A DNA stretch of 64,000 bases from Microbacterium invictum (GTDB lineage: Bacteria > Actinomycetota > Actinomycetes > Actinomycetales > Microbacteriaceae). The translations under genes were made by a program, and so were the position numbers. The stretch spans positions 186,001-250,000 of the forward strand of contig NZ_CP139779.1 in NCBI RefSeq assembly GCF_034421375.1, in the 5' to 3' direction. Under the pieces are notes generated by a model. It had not been told where the DNA came from and did not search any database. It saw only the letters and a program-made list of their open reading frames with translations. Shown one piece after another: positions 7,995 to 16,600 of this stretch; position 1 is the stretch's first letter; each line of letters starts with the position of its first letter.

Positions 7995-8528
7995 ATGAGC
8001 GAGGCGGAATCTCAGACCGCGGGGATCGATATCGCGGCGGTGCACGGAGCGGTCATCGCTGGGGTGATCCCCGGTCAGTCGCCTCGCGTCCTCACCGAGG
8101 CCGGCCGCTACGCCAAGCTCCTCGGGGTGCCCCTCGTCGTGGTGCACGTCGATGTCACCCGCTTCGTGACGTACGAGGATCCCGACGGCTACGTCCATTC
8201 CGCCCCCATCGACATCAACATCGCGTCCGGTGAGGCCGATCTGAAGCTGATCGAGCAGGCGGCTGCCGGCGCCCTCGACGGGCACGGGGTGGACTGGCGG
8301 GTGCATCAGCTCGTCGGCGACCCGGCGCTGGCCATCAAGCACTTCGCCGACAAGATCGACGCCAAGCTCCTCGTCGTCGGCACGCGCAAGCGCGGGATCG
8401 GCGAGTCGATCCGCGAGTTCTTCACCGGATCGGTCGCGGCCCGCCTCGCCCACCGTCAGCGCCGGCCGATCCTCGTCGTCCCCCTGGGCGAGCCGGTGCC
8501 CGAGGACGAGGAGATCTGGCCGGCGTGA
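7995..8528 (+). CDS. Universal stress protein (UspA family)
   Basis: 177 residues. I take ATG 7995 rather than the GTG at 7980, because AACGAGG sits at the right distance upstream. This is a single Usp domain. An N-terminal strand is followed by a helix and LLGVPLVVVHVDV, and the ATP-binding tail reads LLVVGTRKRG followed by FFTGSVAARLAHRQRRPILVV. This matches the G-2x-G-9x-G(S/T) nucleotide-binding pattern, so an ATP-binding type is likely. It is a single-gene unit, tail to tail with PadR. Confidence 0.88.
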   Translation: MSEAESQTAGIDIAAVHGAVIAGVIPGQSPRVLTEAGRYAKLLGVPLVVVHVDVTRFVTYEDPDGYVHSAPIDINIASGEADLKLIEQAAAGALDGHGVDWRVHQLVGDPALAIKHFADKIDAKLLVVGTRKRGIGESIREFFTGSVAARLAHRQRRPILVVPLGEPVPEDEEIWPA

Positions 8529-8540
8529 CGGTCGGGCGGG

Positions 8541-9149
8541 TCAGCCGCGCAGCGCGCGGATGATCTCGCGCGAGATCCGGTCGAGGTCGTCGGTGAGCTG
8601 ATCGACGACGGATGACGGGAGCTCGCCGCCGCGCGCGACATGCGTCCTCAGGTCGCCCCGGACCCGGGCGCGGAACTCGGTGAGCGCCGCGTCGGCGCGG
8701 TGGAGCTGTTCGCGATTGCGTCCGCGCGGGTCATCCGATGCCGTCCGGGTCTGCTCGCCCGCGCGTTCGTCGACACGGGCGGCGGCCAGATCCGCCCGGA
8801 GGCTCTTCATCGCCTCGCGGACGTTTCCGCGCACGCCCTCGGCGATCAGTCGCACCGAGTCGCTGAGGCCGGCTTCGATCCCCTCGAGGTCGCTGGCGCG
8901 GGCGCGCACTTCGGCGCGGCCGGCCTCGGTGATCTCGTAGACGGTCTTGCGGCCGTCGACGGACTTGGTCACGAGCCCCTCCTCCTCGAGCTTGGCCAGC
9001 CGCGGATAGATGGTCCCGGCGCTCGGCGTGTACGTGCCGCCCGTGCGATCGGCGAGGGCCTGCATCACGTCGTAGCCGTGGCGGGGGCCCTCATCGAGGA
9101 GGTTCAGCAGGTACAGACGCAGGTCGCCGTGCGAGAACACCGGTGTCAT
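8541..9149 (-). CDS. PadR-family transcriptional regulator
   Basis: 202 residues. The N-terminal winged helix runs DLRLYLLNLLDEGPRHGYDV and then SAGTIYPRLAKLEEEGLV, the typical PadR recognition region. The C-terminal half is a long charged helical region suited to dimerisation, with an Arg/Asp-rich middle. Its ATG overlaps the stop of the upstream DUF4097 gene by four bases (ATGA), so it is translated from that gene's message. The likely target is the twin palindrome at 10061-10101 in front of the operon, which would make it autoregulatory. Confidence 0.92.
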   Translation of the reverse strand: MTPVFSHGDLRLYLLNLLDEGPRHGYDVMQALADRTGGTYTPSAGTIYPRLAKLEEEGLVTKSVDGRKTVYEITEAGRAEVRARASDLEGIEAGLSDSVRLIAEGVRGNVREAMKSLRADLAAARVDERAGEQTRTASDDPRGRNREQLHRADAALTEFRARVRGDLRTHVARGGELPSSVVDQLTDDLDRISREIIRALRG

Positions 9150-10039
9150 GACCCGTCCTCCATACGGCGATCGTCGACGCCTTCCACCTGGCCGGCCGTT
9201 TCGGCGGGGGCCACGCGCGGTGTGCGGCGCAGCACCGTCATATCGCCCGAGACGGAGTTGGCCCGGATGTCGACGAACCGTCCGCTGAGCTCACCGGAGG
9301 AGCCGCTGTGATTGGTCGGTCCGCGCCCCGAGCGGACGACGCCGTCGATCTGGACGCGTCCGCTGACGCTGCGGACGACGTAGTTGGCAGGGAGCGTCTC
9401 ATCGATGCGGATCGTGGCATCGCCGCTGACGGTGTTCAGGTTGACGCTGTGGACGCTGCCTGACGAATCGACCAGCATCGCTCCCGACACGGTGTCGATC
9501 GTGGCCTTGCGCAGCTCGCCGGTGACGGTCACGTCTCCCGAAACGCTGTTGGCCGTAAGGCCGCCGACGAGTTCGCGCACCTGCAGGTCGCCCGACACGG
9601 CGTTGGCGGTGAGGTCGCCGGCGTGCCCGTCGACGATGATGTCGCCCGACACGGTGTTCAGGCGCGCGTCGGTGCGAAGCCCGGTGACGAGCGCACTGGC
9701 GCTGACGACACCGAGATTGACCGCGACCGAACGGGGGACGGCCACGCTGATCTCGGCCCGCGGGCCGCCGGCTCCGAAGTTGCGGAACACCTCGAGAAAG
9801 TTGTCCCAGCGCAGCTGCGGGTGGTCGATCTCGACCATGCTCCCCTCGGCGCCGTCGCTCGTGACCTCGATGCGCAGGTCCTTGACGGTGACGGAGTGCA
9901 CCTCGATGCGGGCGCCGGGCTCGTCGTGGGCGACGACGTCGATCTGGCCACCCACGAGTCCGATCTTGAGCGCGCGGACGTGCTCGAGGTCGATGACGCG
10001 GGATTCGCCCGGGTGGATGATCCACTTCTCCAGACTCAT
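9146..10039 (-). CDS. DUF4097 beta-strand-repeat protein
   Basis: 297 residues from the ATG at 10039, preceded by the strong site GGAGG. No signal peptide is present. The protein is built from about eight short repeats with a V-S-G-D core (for example NAVSGDLQV, NSVSGDVTV, NTVSGDATI), each about 18-22 residues, which should stack as a right-handed beta helix. The family is common with PadR regulators in Gram-positives and is thought to act as a sensor or scaffold, but no activity is proven. First gene of a two-gene operon with padR. Confidence 0.85.
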   Translation of the reverse strand: MSLEKWIIHPGESRVIDLEHVRALKIGLVGGQIDVVAHDEPGARIEVHSVTVKDLRIEVTSDGAEGSMVEIDHPQLRWDNFLEVFRNFGAGGPRAEISVAVPRSVAVNLGVVSASALVTGLRTDARLNTVSGDIIVDGHAGDLTANAVSGDLQVRELVGGLTANSVSGDVTVTGELRKATIDTVSGAMLVDSSGSVHSVNLNTVSGDATIRIDETLPANYVVRSVSGRVQIDGVVRSGRGPTNHSGSSGELSGRFVDIRANSVSGDMTVLRRTPRVAPAETAGQVEGVDDRRMEDGS

Positions 10040-10060
10040 GATTCCTCCATGGGTGAGACG

Positions 10061-10101
10061 CGATATATCTCGTTGGCCCGAGGCTAACACGATATATCTC
10101 G
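10061..10101. promoter_or_regulatory. Twin palindromic operators, probably for PadR
   Basis: CGATATATCTCG occurs twice, at 10061-10072 and 10090-10101. The copies are 29 bases apart centre to centre, close to three helical turns. The first copy lies 22 bases upstream of the DUF4097 start codon. Short AT-rich palindromes of the CGATATATCG kind occur in front of PadR operons; the regulator assignment is inference from position. Confidence 0.65.
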
Positions 10102-10132
10102 AAAGGGGAAGGTTCTCCGGTCATTTCGCCGC

Positions 10133-10163
10133 TTGACCTTGACGCTGCGTCAACCTCTACGGT
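10133..10163 (+). promoter_or_regulatory. MerR-type promoter with 19-base spacer and operator
   Basis: A -35 TTGACC (10133-10138) and a -10-like TACGGT (10158-10163) are separated by 19 bases. The spacer contains the perfect palindrome TTGACGCTGCGTCAA (10139-10153). An over-long spacer with a centred dyad is the signature of MerR-activated promoters. It drives the MerR gene 24 bases further on, so it is likely autoregulated. Confidence 0.8.
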
Positions 10164-10186
10164 CGATCTCGAAGGGAGGACGCGCC

Positions 10187-10954
10187 ATGGAATGGTCCAT
10201 CCAAGAGATCGCCCGCGCCGCGGGGACGACCAGTCGCACGCTGCGGCCCTACGACGACATCGGGCTGCTCCCGCCGTCGCGCGTCGGCACCAACGGCTAC
10301 CGGTACTACGACCGGCCGGCGCTCGTGCGTCTGCAGCGGATCCTGCTCCTGCGCGATCTCGGTCTGGGTCTCGCCCAGATCGGCGAGGTGCTCGATCGCG
10401 AGACGAACGAGCAGGACGCCCTCGAGGGTCACCTCGCCTGGCTGCGCGAGGAGCAGCATCGCCTGACGCGCCAGATCGCGTCGGTGCAGGCGACCATCCA
10501 CGCCCTGAGAGGAGGTGAAGAACTGATGGCAGAGAACATGTTCGACGGATTCGACCACACTCGCTACCGGGAGGAGGTCGAACAGCGCTGGGGCGCCGAC
10601 GCCTATGCCCAGAGCGACAGCTGGTGGCGGGGCATGAGCCCCGACGAGAAGGCGGCCTGGCAGGACCGGACTGCCGCGCTCGCCCGCGCGTGGGCGGATG
10701 CCGCCGAACGCGGCATCGCTCCCGACGGCGAAGAGGCGCAGGCCTTGGCCGAGCGGCACGCGCAGTGGCTGCGCGGCGTTCCGGGCACACCGGGCGGGAC
10801 GCCGGCGGAGTTCGGCGGCTATCTGCGCGGGCTTGCCGATATGTACGTGGCAGACCCGCGCTTCGCGGCGAACTACGCGACCCGCGACGGTGGATCAGCG
10901 GGTGCGGAATTCGTGCGCGACGCGCTCCTGCACTACGCGGACACCGCGCTGTGA
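10187..10954 (+). CDS. MerR-family regulator with TipAS antibiotic-recognition domain
   Basis: 255 residues from ATG 10187, with GGGAGGA upstream. The N-terminal MerR helix-turn-helix reads WSIQEIARAAGTTSRTLR and is followed by LPPSRVGTNGYRYYDRPAL. A coiled-coil dimer helix follows. The C-terminal TipAS-like domain (about 115-250) contains FDHTRYREEVEQRWG, then a run of helices with aromatic residues. TipAL proteins bind thiopeptides and other cyclic peptides and activate their own and efflux promoters. A linked transporter is not seen next door, so a sequestration/sensing role is possible. Its MerR promoter lies immediately upstream. Confidence 0.92.
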   Translation: MEWSIQEIARAAGTTSRTLRPYDDIGLLPPSRVGTNGYRYYDRPALVRLQRILLLRDLGLGLAQIGEVLDRETNEQDALEGHLAWLREEQHRLTRQIASVQATIHALRGGEELMAENMFDGFDHTRYREEVEQRWGADAYAQSDSWWRGMSPDEKAAWQDRTAALARAWADAAERGIAPDGEEAQALAERHAQWLRGVPGTPGGTPAEFGGYLRGLADMYVADPRFAANYATRDGGSAGAEFVRDALLHYADTAL

Positions 10955-10970
10955 TCGCCCGATGAAACGA

Positions 10971-11010
10971 CAGAAGGATGCCGGGGGCCGAGGCCCCGGG
11001 CATCCTTCTG
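10971..11010. terminator. Bidirectional hairpin terminator
   Basis: Arms of 19 bases (10971-10989 and 10992-11010, 18 of 19 paired) begin CAGAAGGATGCC and end GGCATCCTTCTG. They lie between the converging MerR gene and the small membrane gene. No long T run is present, as is usual in this GC range. Confidence 0.75.
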
Positions 11011-11042
11011 TGCGTGCTGCCCCCGGAGGGACGGGTTGCGCG

Positions 11043-11207
11043 TCAGGCTCGGCGGCTGCCGGTGATGACGCGGAACAGGAACGCGATCAGGGCGATGACG
11101 CCCACGATGAGCGCGACCCACAGCAGCCACTGAAGAGCGGTGTTCAGCCCGCCGACGATGGCGAGCACGATCGCGACCACGATGATGATGATGAGGGCGA
11201 GGTTCAT
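11043..11207 (-). CDS. Small hydrophobic membrane protein
   Basis: 54 residues from the ATG at 11207, preceded by GGAGAG on the minus strand. Nearly the whole protein is hydrophobic: one helix begins MNLALIIIIVVAIVLAI, and a second contains LLWVALIVGVIALIAFLF, ending in a basic tail. The longer frame to 11324 adds a hydrophilic stretch with no conservation that I can see. Function unknown; such two-helix peptides are frequent in Microbacteriaceae stress and envelope loci. Inverted repeats lie on its 3' side. Confidence 0.65.
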   Translation of the reverse strand: MNLALIIIIVVAIVLAIVGGLNTALQWLLWVALIVGVIALIAFLFRVITGSRRA

Positions 11208-11447
11208 GGGGCTCTCCTTGTCCGTAACCGGCGACCAGTGTCGGGTGCGCCGGGTGCCATTCGGCACTTTCCCAGGTTGACACTCCGCTGACGCGGCCAG
11301 CAGGGGCTTGACGTCGTCCCGCACGCGGTGTAGCCGCGAGGCGACGGATATCCCGCGCTCCCGGGGTTGTCAAGCCGCTGCGCGGCGACGGCCGTCGCCC
11401 TAGCGTCGGCGATGCGGGCGCCTTGCCGACCCGCGGAGGGAGGCGAC

Positions 11448-11717
11448 ATGCCCCAGGGACGAGGCTCATCCAGCCTGAAGGACCCCGAGCTCTACGAGGA
11501 GCTCCGCAAGGACGGCGCGTCCAAAGAGAAGGCGGCGCGCATCTCCAACGCCGCCGCCCGCGACGGGCGGAAGACCGTCGGCCGCCGCGGCGGCGAATCC
11601 GGCAACTACGAGGACTGGACCGTCGCCGAACTCCGCGGTCGCGCGAAGGAGCTCGGGCTGTCGGGATACTCGAAGAAGAAGAAGGCGGAGCTCATCTCGA
11701 TGCTCCGCAACCATTGA
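11448..11717 (+). CDS. Small Rho N-terminal-domain protein (DUF7218-like)
   Basis: 89 residues from ATG 11448, with GGAGGGAGG just upstream. The first half is lysine-rich (LYEELRKDGASKEKAARISN). The second half, WTVAELRGRAKELGLSGY followed by a run of lysines and ISMLRNH, is the helix-extended-loop-helix found in Rho-N/SAP domains, which bind nucleic acid. It is a stand-alone domain with no ATPase, so it is not Rho itself. The following gene starts 24 bases later, suggesting one transcript with topoisomerase IB, as in other actinobacteria. Confidence 0.82.
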   Translation: MPQGRGSSSLKDPELYEELRKDGASKEKAARISNAAARDGRKTVGRRGGESGNYEDWTVAELRGRAKELGLSGYSKKKKAELISMLRNH

Positions 11718-11740
11718 CCGCGACGGCGGAGGGGCGACGG

Positions 11741-12706
11741 GTGGCGCGACTGGTGCGGGTGCGTCCCGGCGACGATCCCGGCTATCGCCGCGTGCGCTCG
11801 GGCTCGAGCTTCCGCTACGTCGACATCCACGGGTCATCCGCTCCCGAGGAGGATCGCGAGCGCATCCATCAGCTGGTGATCCCCCCGGCCTGGCAGGACG
11901 TGTGGATCTCCAGCGAGCCCATGGGCCACATCCAGGCGGTCGGCGTCGACGAGGCGGGGCGGCGCCAGTACCTCTACCACCCGAAGTGGCGCGAGCGCCG
12001 CGATCGCGGCAAGTTCGCCCGCGCCCTCACCCTGGCCGAGGCGCTGCCGCGCGCGAGAGCCAAGGTGACGACGGCACTCCGCCGTGACGATCTCAGCCGC
12101 GAGAAGGTGCTGGCGGTGTCGTTCCGTCTTCTCGACGAGGGCGCGCCGAGGATCGGGTCGGCGCGATACCTCGAGCGGCACGGCAGCCGGGGCCTCACGA
12201 CGCTGCAGCGGCGCGACGCGACGACGGACGGACCCGTCATCACCCTGTCGTTCCCCGCGAAGAGCGGGCAGCGCGCCCTGATCCGGATCGACGACGAAGA
12301 GCTCGCCGAGGTCATCGCAGAGCTCAGCGCCGGGCGCCCGCGCTCGGCGCTGCTGTCGTACCAGCGCGGCCGTCGACGCGTGCCGCTCACGCCCGCCGAC
12401 GTGAACAACCACGTGCGGGCCCTCACGGGCGGCCGGTTCACCGCGAAGGATTTCCGCACCCTGCGGGGGACGATCATGGCCGCCGAGGCTCTCGCCCGCA
12501 TCGGCACGGTCGACACCGCCCGCGACCGCAAGCGCGCCGAGAAGCTCGCCGTGCGCGCCACCGCCGAGGCGCTCGGCAACACCCCCGCCGTCGCGCGCAG
12601 CAGCTACATCGATCCGAAGGTGTTCGCGCGGTACGACCGGGGCCGTCTGCTCGACCTCACGATCTCGCCCGAATCGGCGATCCGGCAGCTGCTGACCGGC
12701 CGCTGA
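11741..12706 (+). CDS. DNA topoisomerase IB (poxvirus-like)
   Basis: Relaxes supercoiled DNA through a 3'-phosphotyrosine link. 321 residues from GTG 11741 (site GGAGGGG upstream); an in-frame TTG at 11714 lacks one. The N-terminal domain contains VIPPAWQDVWI and the GHIQAVGVDEAGRRQYLYH segment (shortened here). The catalytic domain has KVLAVSFRLLDEG, the Arg-bearing FRTLRGTIMA, and the tyrosine nucleophile in RSSYIDPKVF. This is the usual length for bacterial TopIB, and all key regions are present. It shares a message with the Rho-N gene. Confidence 0.93.
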   Translation: MARLVRVRPGDDPGYRRVRSGSSFRYVDIHGSSAPEEDRERIHQLVIPPAWQDVWISSEPMGHIQAVGVDEAGRRQYLYHPKWRERRDRGKFARALTLAEALPRARAKVTTALRRDDLSREKVLAVSFRLLDEGAPRIGSARYLERHGSRGLTTLQRRDATTDGPVITLSFPAKSGQRALIRIDDEELAEVIAELSAGRPRSALLSYQRGRRRVPLTPADVNNHVRALTGGRFTAKDFRTLRGTIMAAEALARIGTVDTARDRKRAEKLAVRATAEALGNTPAVARSSYIDPKVFARYDRGRLLDLTISPESAIRQLLTGR

Positions 12707-12747
12707 CGCCACCGTGTCGCGCGGCGCGCGGCGGGTACTGTGGCCGG

Positions 12748-13176
12748 GTGCCCGCTCGACCGCGCATCCGCCCTGATGTGCTTCTCGCCGTCATGGCCGG
12801 CGGTGCGATCGGTGCGGGCCTTCGGGCCCTGCTCCTCCTGCCGGTGCTCAGCGCGGGACGCGAGGGGGCCGTCGCCGTCACGCTCGTCGAGAACGTCGTC
12901 GGATCCCTCATGCTCGGGGTCGTCGTCGCCGTTCTCGGCGATCACCGCCCGCGACTGCGGGCCTTCGCCGGCACGGGCATTCTCGGCGGCTTCACGACCT
13001 ACAGCACCTTCGCCGTCCAGACGGCGCAGCTGGCGACGGATGCCGCGGCCGCGGCCGTGCTGCTCACGCTGGCCTCGCTGCTCCTCGGCCTCCTCGCCGC
13101 GCTCGGGGGGCTCGTGGTCGGCCGGCGGATCACCGGTGGGCGGCCGGGCTCGGATGCGCCGCGGGAGGCCGAGTGA
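12748..13176 (+). CDS. crcB: Fluoride channel subunit (Fluc), first copy
   Basis: 142 residues, GTG start. Four membrane helices are interrupted by hallmark stretches: GGAIGAGLRALLLL, LVENVVGSLMLGV and GGFTTYSTFAV. Fluc dimers export fluoride passively across the inner membrane. In this copy the phenylalanine box reads T-T-Y-S-T-F, so the first Phe is Tyr. The stop overlaps the start of the next crcB by four bases (GTGA), as expected for a heterodimeric pair encoded together. Confidence 0.93.
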   Translation: MPARPRIRPDVLLAVMAGGAIGAGLRALLLLPVLSAGREGAVAVTLVENVVGSLMLGVVVAVLGDHRPRLRAFAGTGILGGFTTYSTFAVQTAQLATDAAAAAVLLTLASLLLGLLAALGGLVVGRRITGGRPGSDAPREAE

Positions 13177-13559
13177 ACGCCGTCGATCCCCTCGCCTTCC
13201 TGCTCCTCCTCGTGGCCGGTGCCCTGGGTGCCGGTGCGCGCTACGTCGTCGACACCCTCGTCCAGCGCGCCTGGCGGCGCACGTTCCCGCTCGGCATCCT
13301 GCTGGTGAACGTGTCGGGTTCGTTCCTGCTCGGTCTTCTCACGGGCGCGGCGCTCGCCCTCGATGACACCGTCGCGACGGTGGTCGGGGTCGGCTTCCTC
13401 GGGGCGTACACGACCTTCAGCACGGTGTCGGTCGAGACGGTGCTGATCGCCGAGCGCGGGCGATGGCGGCTCGCTCTCGGCAACGTGATCGGGACGCTGC
13501 TCGCCGGCGTCGCCGCCGCCGGTGCGGGCCTCCTCCTCGGCACCGTCCTCACAGGCTGA
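13173..13559 (+). CDS. crcB: Fluoride channel subunit (Fluc), second copy
   Basis: 128 residues, GTG start at 13173 inside the end of the first copy. Four helices with GAGARYVVDTLV, LVNVSGSFLLGLLTG (the Asn of the pore) and GFLGAYTTFSTVSVETV. Here the Phe box reads T-T-F-S-T-V, complementary to the first copy, which suggests an obligate heterodimer with each subunit supplying one aromatic ring. No fluoride riboswitch is visible upstream of the pair. Confidence 0.93.
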   Translation: MNAVDPLAFLLLLVAGALGAGARYVVDTLVQRAWRRTFPLGILLVNVSGSFLLGLLTGAALALDDTVATVVGVGFLGAYTTFSTVSVETVLIAERGRWRLALGNVIGTLLAGVAAAGAGLLLGTVLTG

Positions 13560-13684
13560 CGTCACCGCGCGGGTGAGATACTGAGGCGGCCGATACATTC
13601 CCGTATCGACGCGCCGGCGCCTCCGTCACAGCATTCGCGGAACGCCGGGTCGCGGCATCCGGTGTCTCCTGCAGAAAGCAGCTC

Positions 13685-16600
13685 ATGTCGAATCTCGCCG
13701 TCCTGAGCCTGAAGAACCGCGCGCTCATCGCGCTCATCACGATCGTGGCGGCCCTGTTCGGCGGCATCGCGCTCAACAGCCTCAAGCAGGAGCTCATCCC
13801 GTCGATCGAGTTCCCGACGCTCATCATCGTCTCGACCTACCCCGGCGCCTCGCCGGAGGTGGTGAACACCGATGTCTCCACGCCGATCGAGACGGCGATC
13901 CAGGCCGTTCCCGGCCTGGAGTCCACCACCGCGACGAGCACGACGAACGCGTCGGTCGTGCAGGCCTCGTTCACTTACGGCACCGACCTCGCCACCGCGG
14001 AGCAGAAGATCACGCAGGCGATCAACCGCATCGAGAGCCAGCTGCCCGACGGCCTCGACCCGAACGTGCTGAGCGCCAGCATCGACGACTTCCCCGTCAT
14101 CCAGCTCGCCGTCACCGGCTACGACGACGAGGAGACCATCCAGTCTCAGCTCGAGACGAGCGTGGTGCCCGAGCTCGAAGATGTCGAGGGCGTCAACACC
14201 GCCCAGATCGTCGGCGGCACGGGGCAGCGGATCAGCATCACCCCCGATCAGGCGGCGCTCGCCGCCGCGGGGTTCAGCCAGCAGGCGATCCGCGACGCGC
14301 TCGACCAGAACGGCGTGCTGTTCCCGGGCGGCGAGATCACCGAGAACGACGAGACCCTCACGGTGCAGACGGGGGTCAAGCTCGGCTCGGTCGACGACAT
14401 CGCCGCACTGCCGCTGGTGCCGTCAGACGCGGCGCAGTTCGGTGGGGAAACCGTCACGATCGGCGACGTCGCGACGGTGGAGCAGGCCGAAGACCCGGTG
14501 ACGAGCATCTCGCGGGTCGACGGCGAGCCCGCCCTCACGATCGCGGTCACGAAGCTCCCCGCCGCGAACACCGTCGAGGTGTCGCAGGGCGTGCTCGCCG
14601 CGCTCCCCGACCTCGAGGACGCCATCGGCGGCGCCGAGTTCACCGTCGTCTTCGACCAGGCGCCCTACATCCAGAAGTCCATCGAGACCCTCGCTGTCGA
14701 GGGCACGCTCGGACTCGTCTTCGCCGTCCTCGTCATCCTGGTCTTCCTGCTCTCGATCCGTTCGACGCTGGTCACGGCGATCTCGATCCCCACGAGCGTG
14801 CTCATCACCTTCATCGGGCTGCAGGCGTTCGGGTACTCGCTGAACATCCTCACCCTGGGCGCGCTCACGATCGCGATCGGCCGCGTGGTCGACGACTCGA
14901 TCGTCGTGATCGAGAACATCAAGCGCCACTACGTCGGCGACGCCGACAAGAAGGCCGCGATCCTCCTCGGGGTCCGAGAGGTGTCGACCGCGATCACCGC
15001 GTCGACCATCACCACGGTGGCGGTGTTCCTCCCGATCGCCTTCGTCGGCGACGTCACCGGCGAGCTGTTCCGTCCGTTCGCCCTGACGACCACCATCGCG
15101 CTCCTGGCATCGCTGTTCGTAGCCCTCACGATCGTGCCGGTCCTGGCCTACTGGTTCCTCCGACCCGGCAAGCCGATCCTCGACGAGGCCGGCCGCGCGA
15201 TCGACCCCGAAGACCCGGCCGCACCCCCCAGCCGCCTGCAGAAGGCCTACCTGCCGATCCTGCGCTGGACGCTCGGGCACTCGTGGGTCACCCTGCTCAT
15301 CGCCGTCCTCGTCCTCGGCGGAACGGTCGCGGCGGTGCCGTTCATGAAGACGAACTTCCTCGGCGACTCCGGCCAGAACACCTTCACGATGACGCAGGAC
15401 ATCGGCCCCGCTCCGAGCCTGGATGCCGAGAGCGCCGCCGCCGAGGAGGTCGAGGCGATCCTCACCGACATCGACGGCATCCAGACCGTGCAGGTCTCGA
15501 TCGGCTCCAGCGGATCCCCGCTCCAGGATGCCTTCGCCGGCGGCGGCACGGGTATCACCTACTCCATCACCACCGCCGACGACGTCGACCAGGTGGCCCT
15601 CCGTGAAGAGGTCCAGGAGCGCGTGTCCGAGCTCGACGACGCCGGCACGATCACCGTCTCTGCGGCGCAGGGCGGGTTCGGGTCGACCGACATCGAGATC
15701 GACGTCACCGCGCCCGACTCCGCGACCCTGCAGGAGGCGACCGACGCCGTCGTGGCGGGGCTGGACGGCCGTGAGGGCATCGGGCAGATCTCCAACAACC
15801 TCTCCTCGTCGCTGCCCTTCATCGCCGTGACGGTCGATCGCGACGCCGCGGCGGCCCTCGGCCTCTCGGAGGTCGCGGTCGGCGGCATCGTCTCGGCGGC
15901 CATGCAGCCGCAGTCGGTGGGCACCGTCGAGATCGACGGCACGTCGCTGACGGTCTATCTGACCGCCGCCGACACACCGCTGACGATCGACGAGCTGCGC
16001 CAGCTGCAGGTTCCGAGCGCCACGGGGCCTGTCCCGCTCGAGCAGATCGCCACCGTCGAGCCGTCGACGGGTCCGGCGTCGATCACCACCGAGGGCGGCC
16101 AGCGCACCGCCACCGTCACGGTGACCCCGTCGACCGACGACCTCAACGTCGCCTCGGCGACGGTGACCGAGGCGCTGGCCGAGGTCGACCTGCCCACCGG
16201 CGCCGACGCCGACCTCGGCGGCGTGGTCTCCGAGCAGCAGGACGCCTTCACCCAGCTCGGCCTCGCGCTCCTCGCGGCGATCCTCATCGTGTACATCGTG
16301 ATGGTCGCGACGTTCAAGTCGCTCCGGCAGCCGCTCGAGCTGCTGATCTCGGTTCCCTTCGCGGCGACCGGAGCGATCCTGCTGCTCGTCGTCACCGGCA
16401 TCCCGCTGGGGGTCCCGTCGCTCATCGGCGTGCTGATGCTCATCGGCATCGTGGTGACGAACGCCATCGTGCTCATCGACCTCGTGAACCAGTACCGCGA
16501 GAAGGGGCTGTCGTCGTTCGACGCCACCATTGCGGGCGGGTCGCGCCGACTCCGGCCGATCCTGATGACGGCGCTCGCGACGATCTTCGCCCTGACCCCC

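Noticed and set aside
12700..12748. Fluoride riboswitch before crcB
   Set aside because: The gap of about 40 bases is too short and lacks the conserved pseudoknot sequence.
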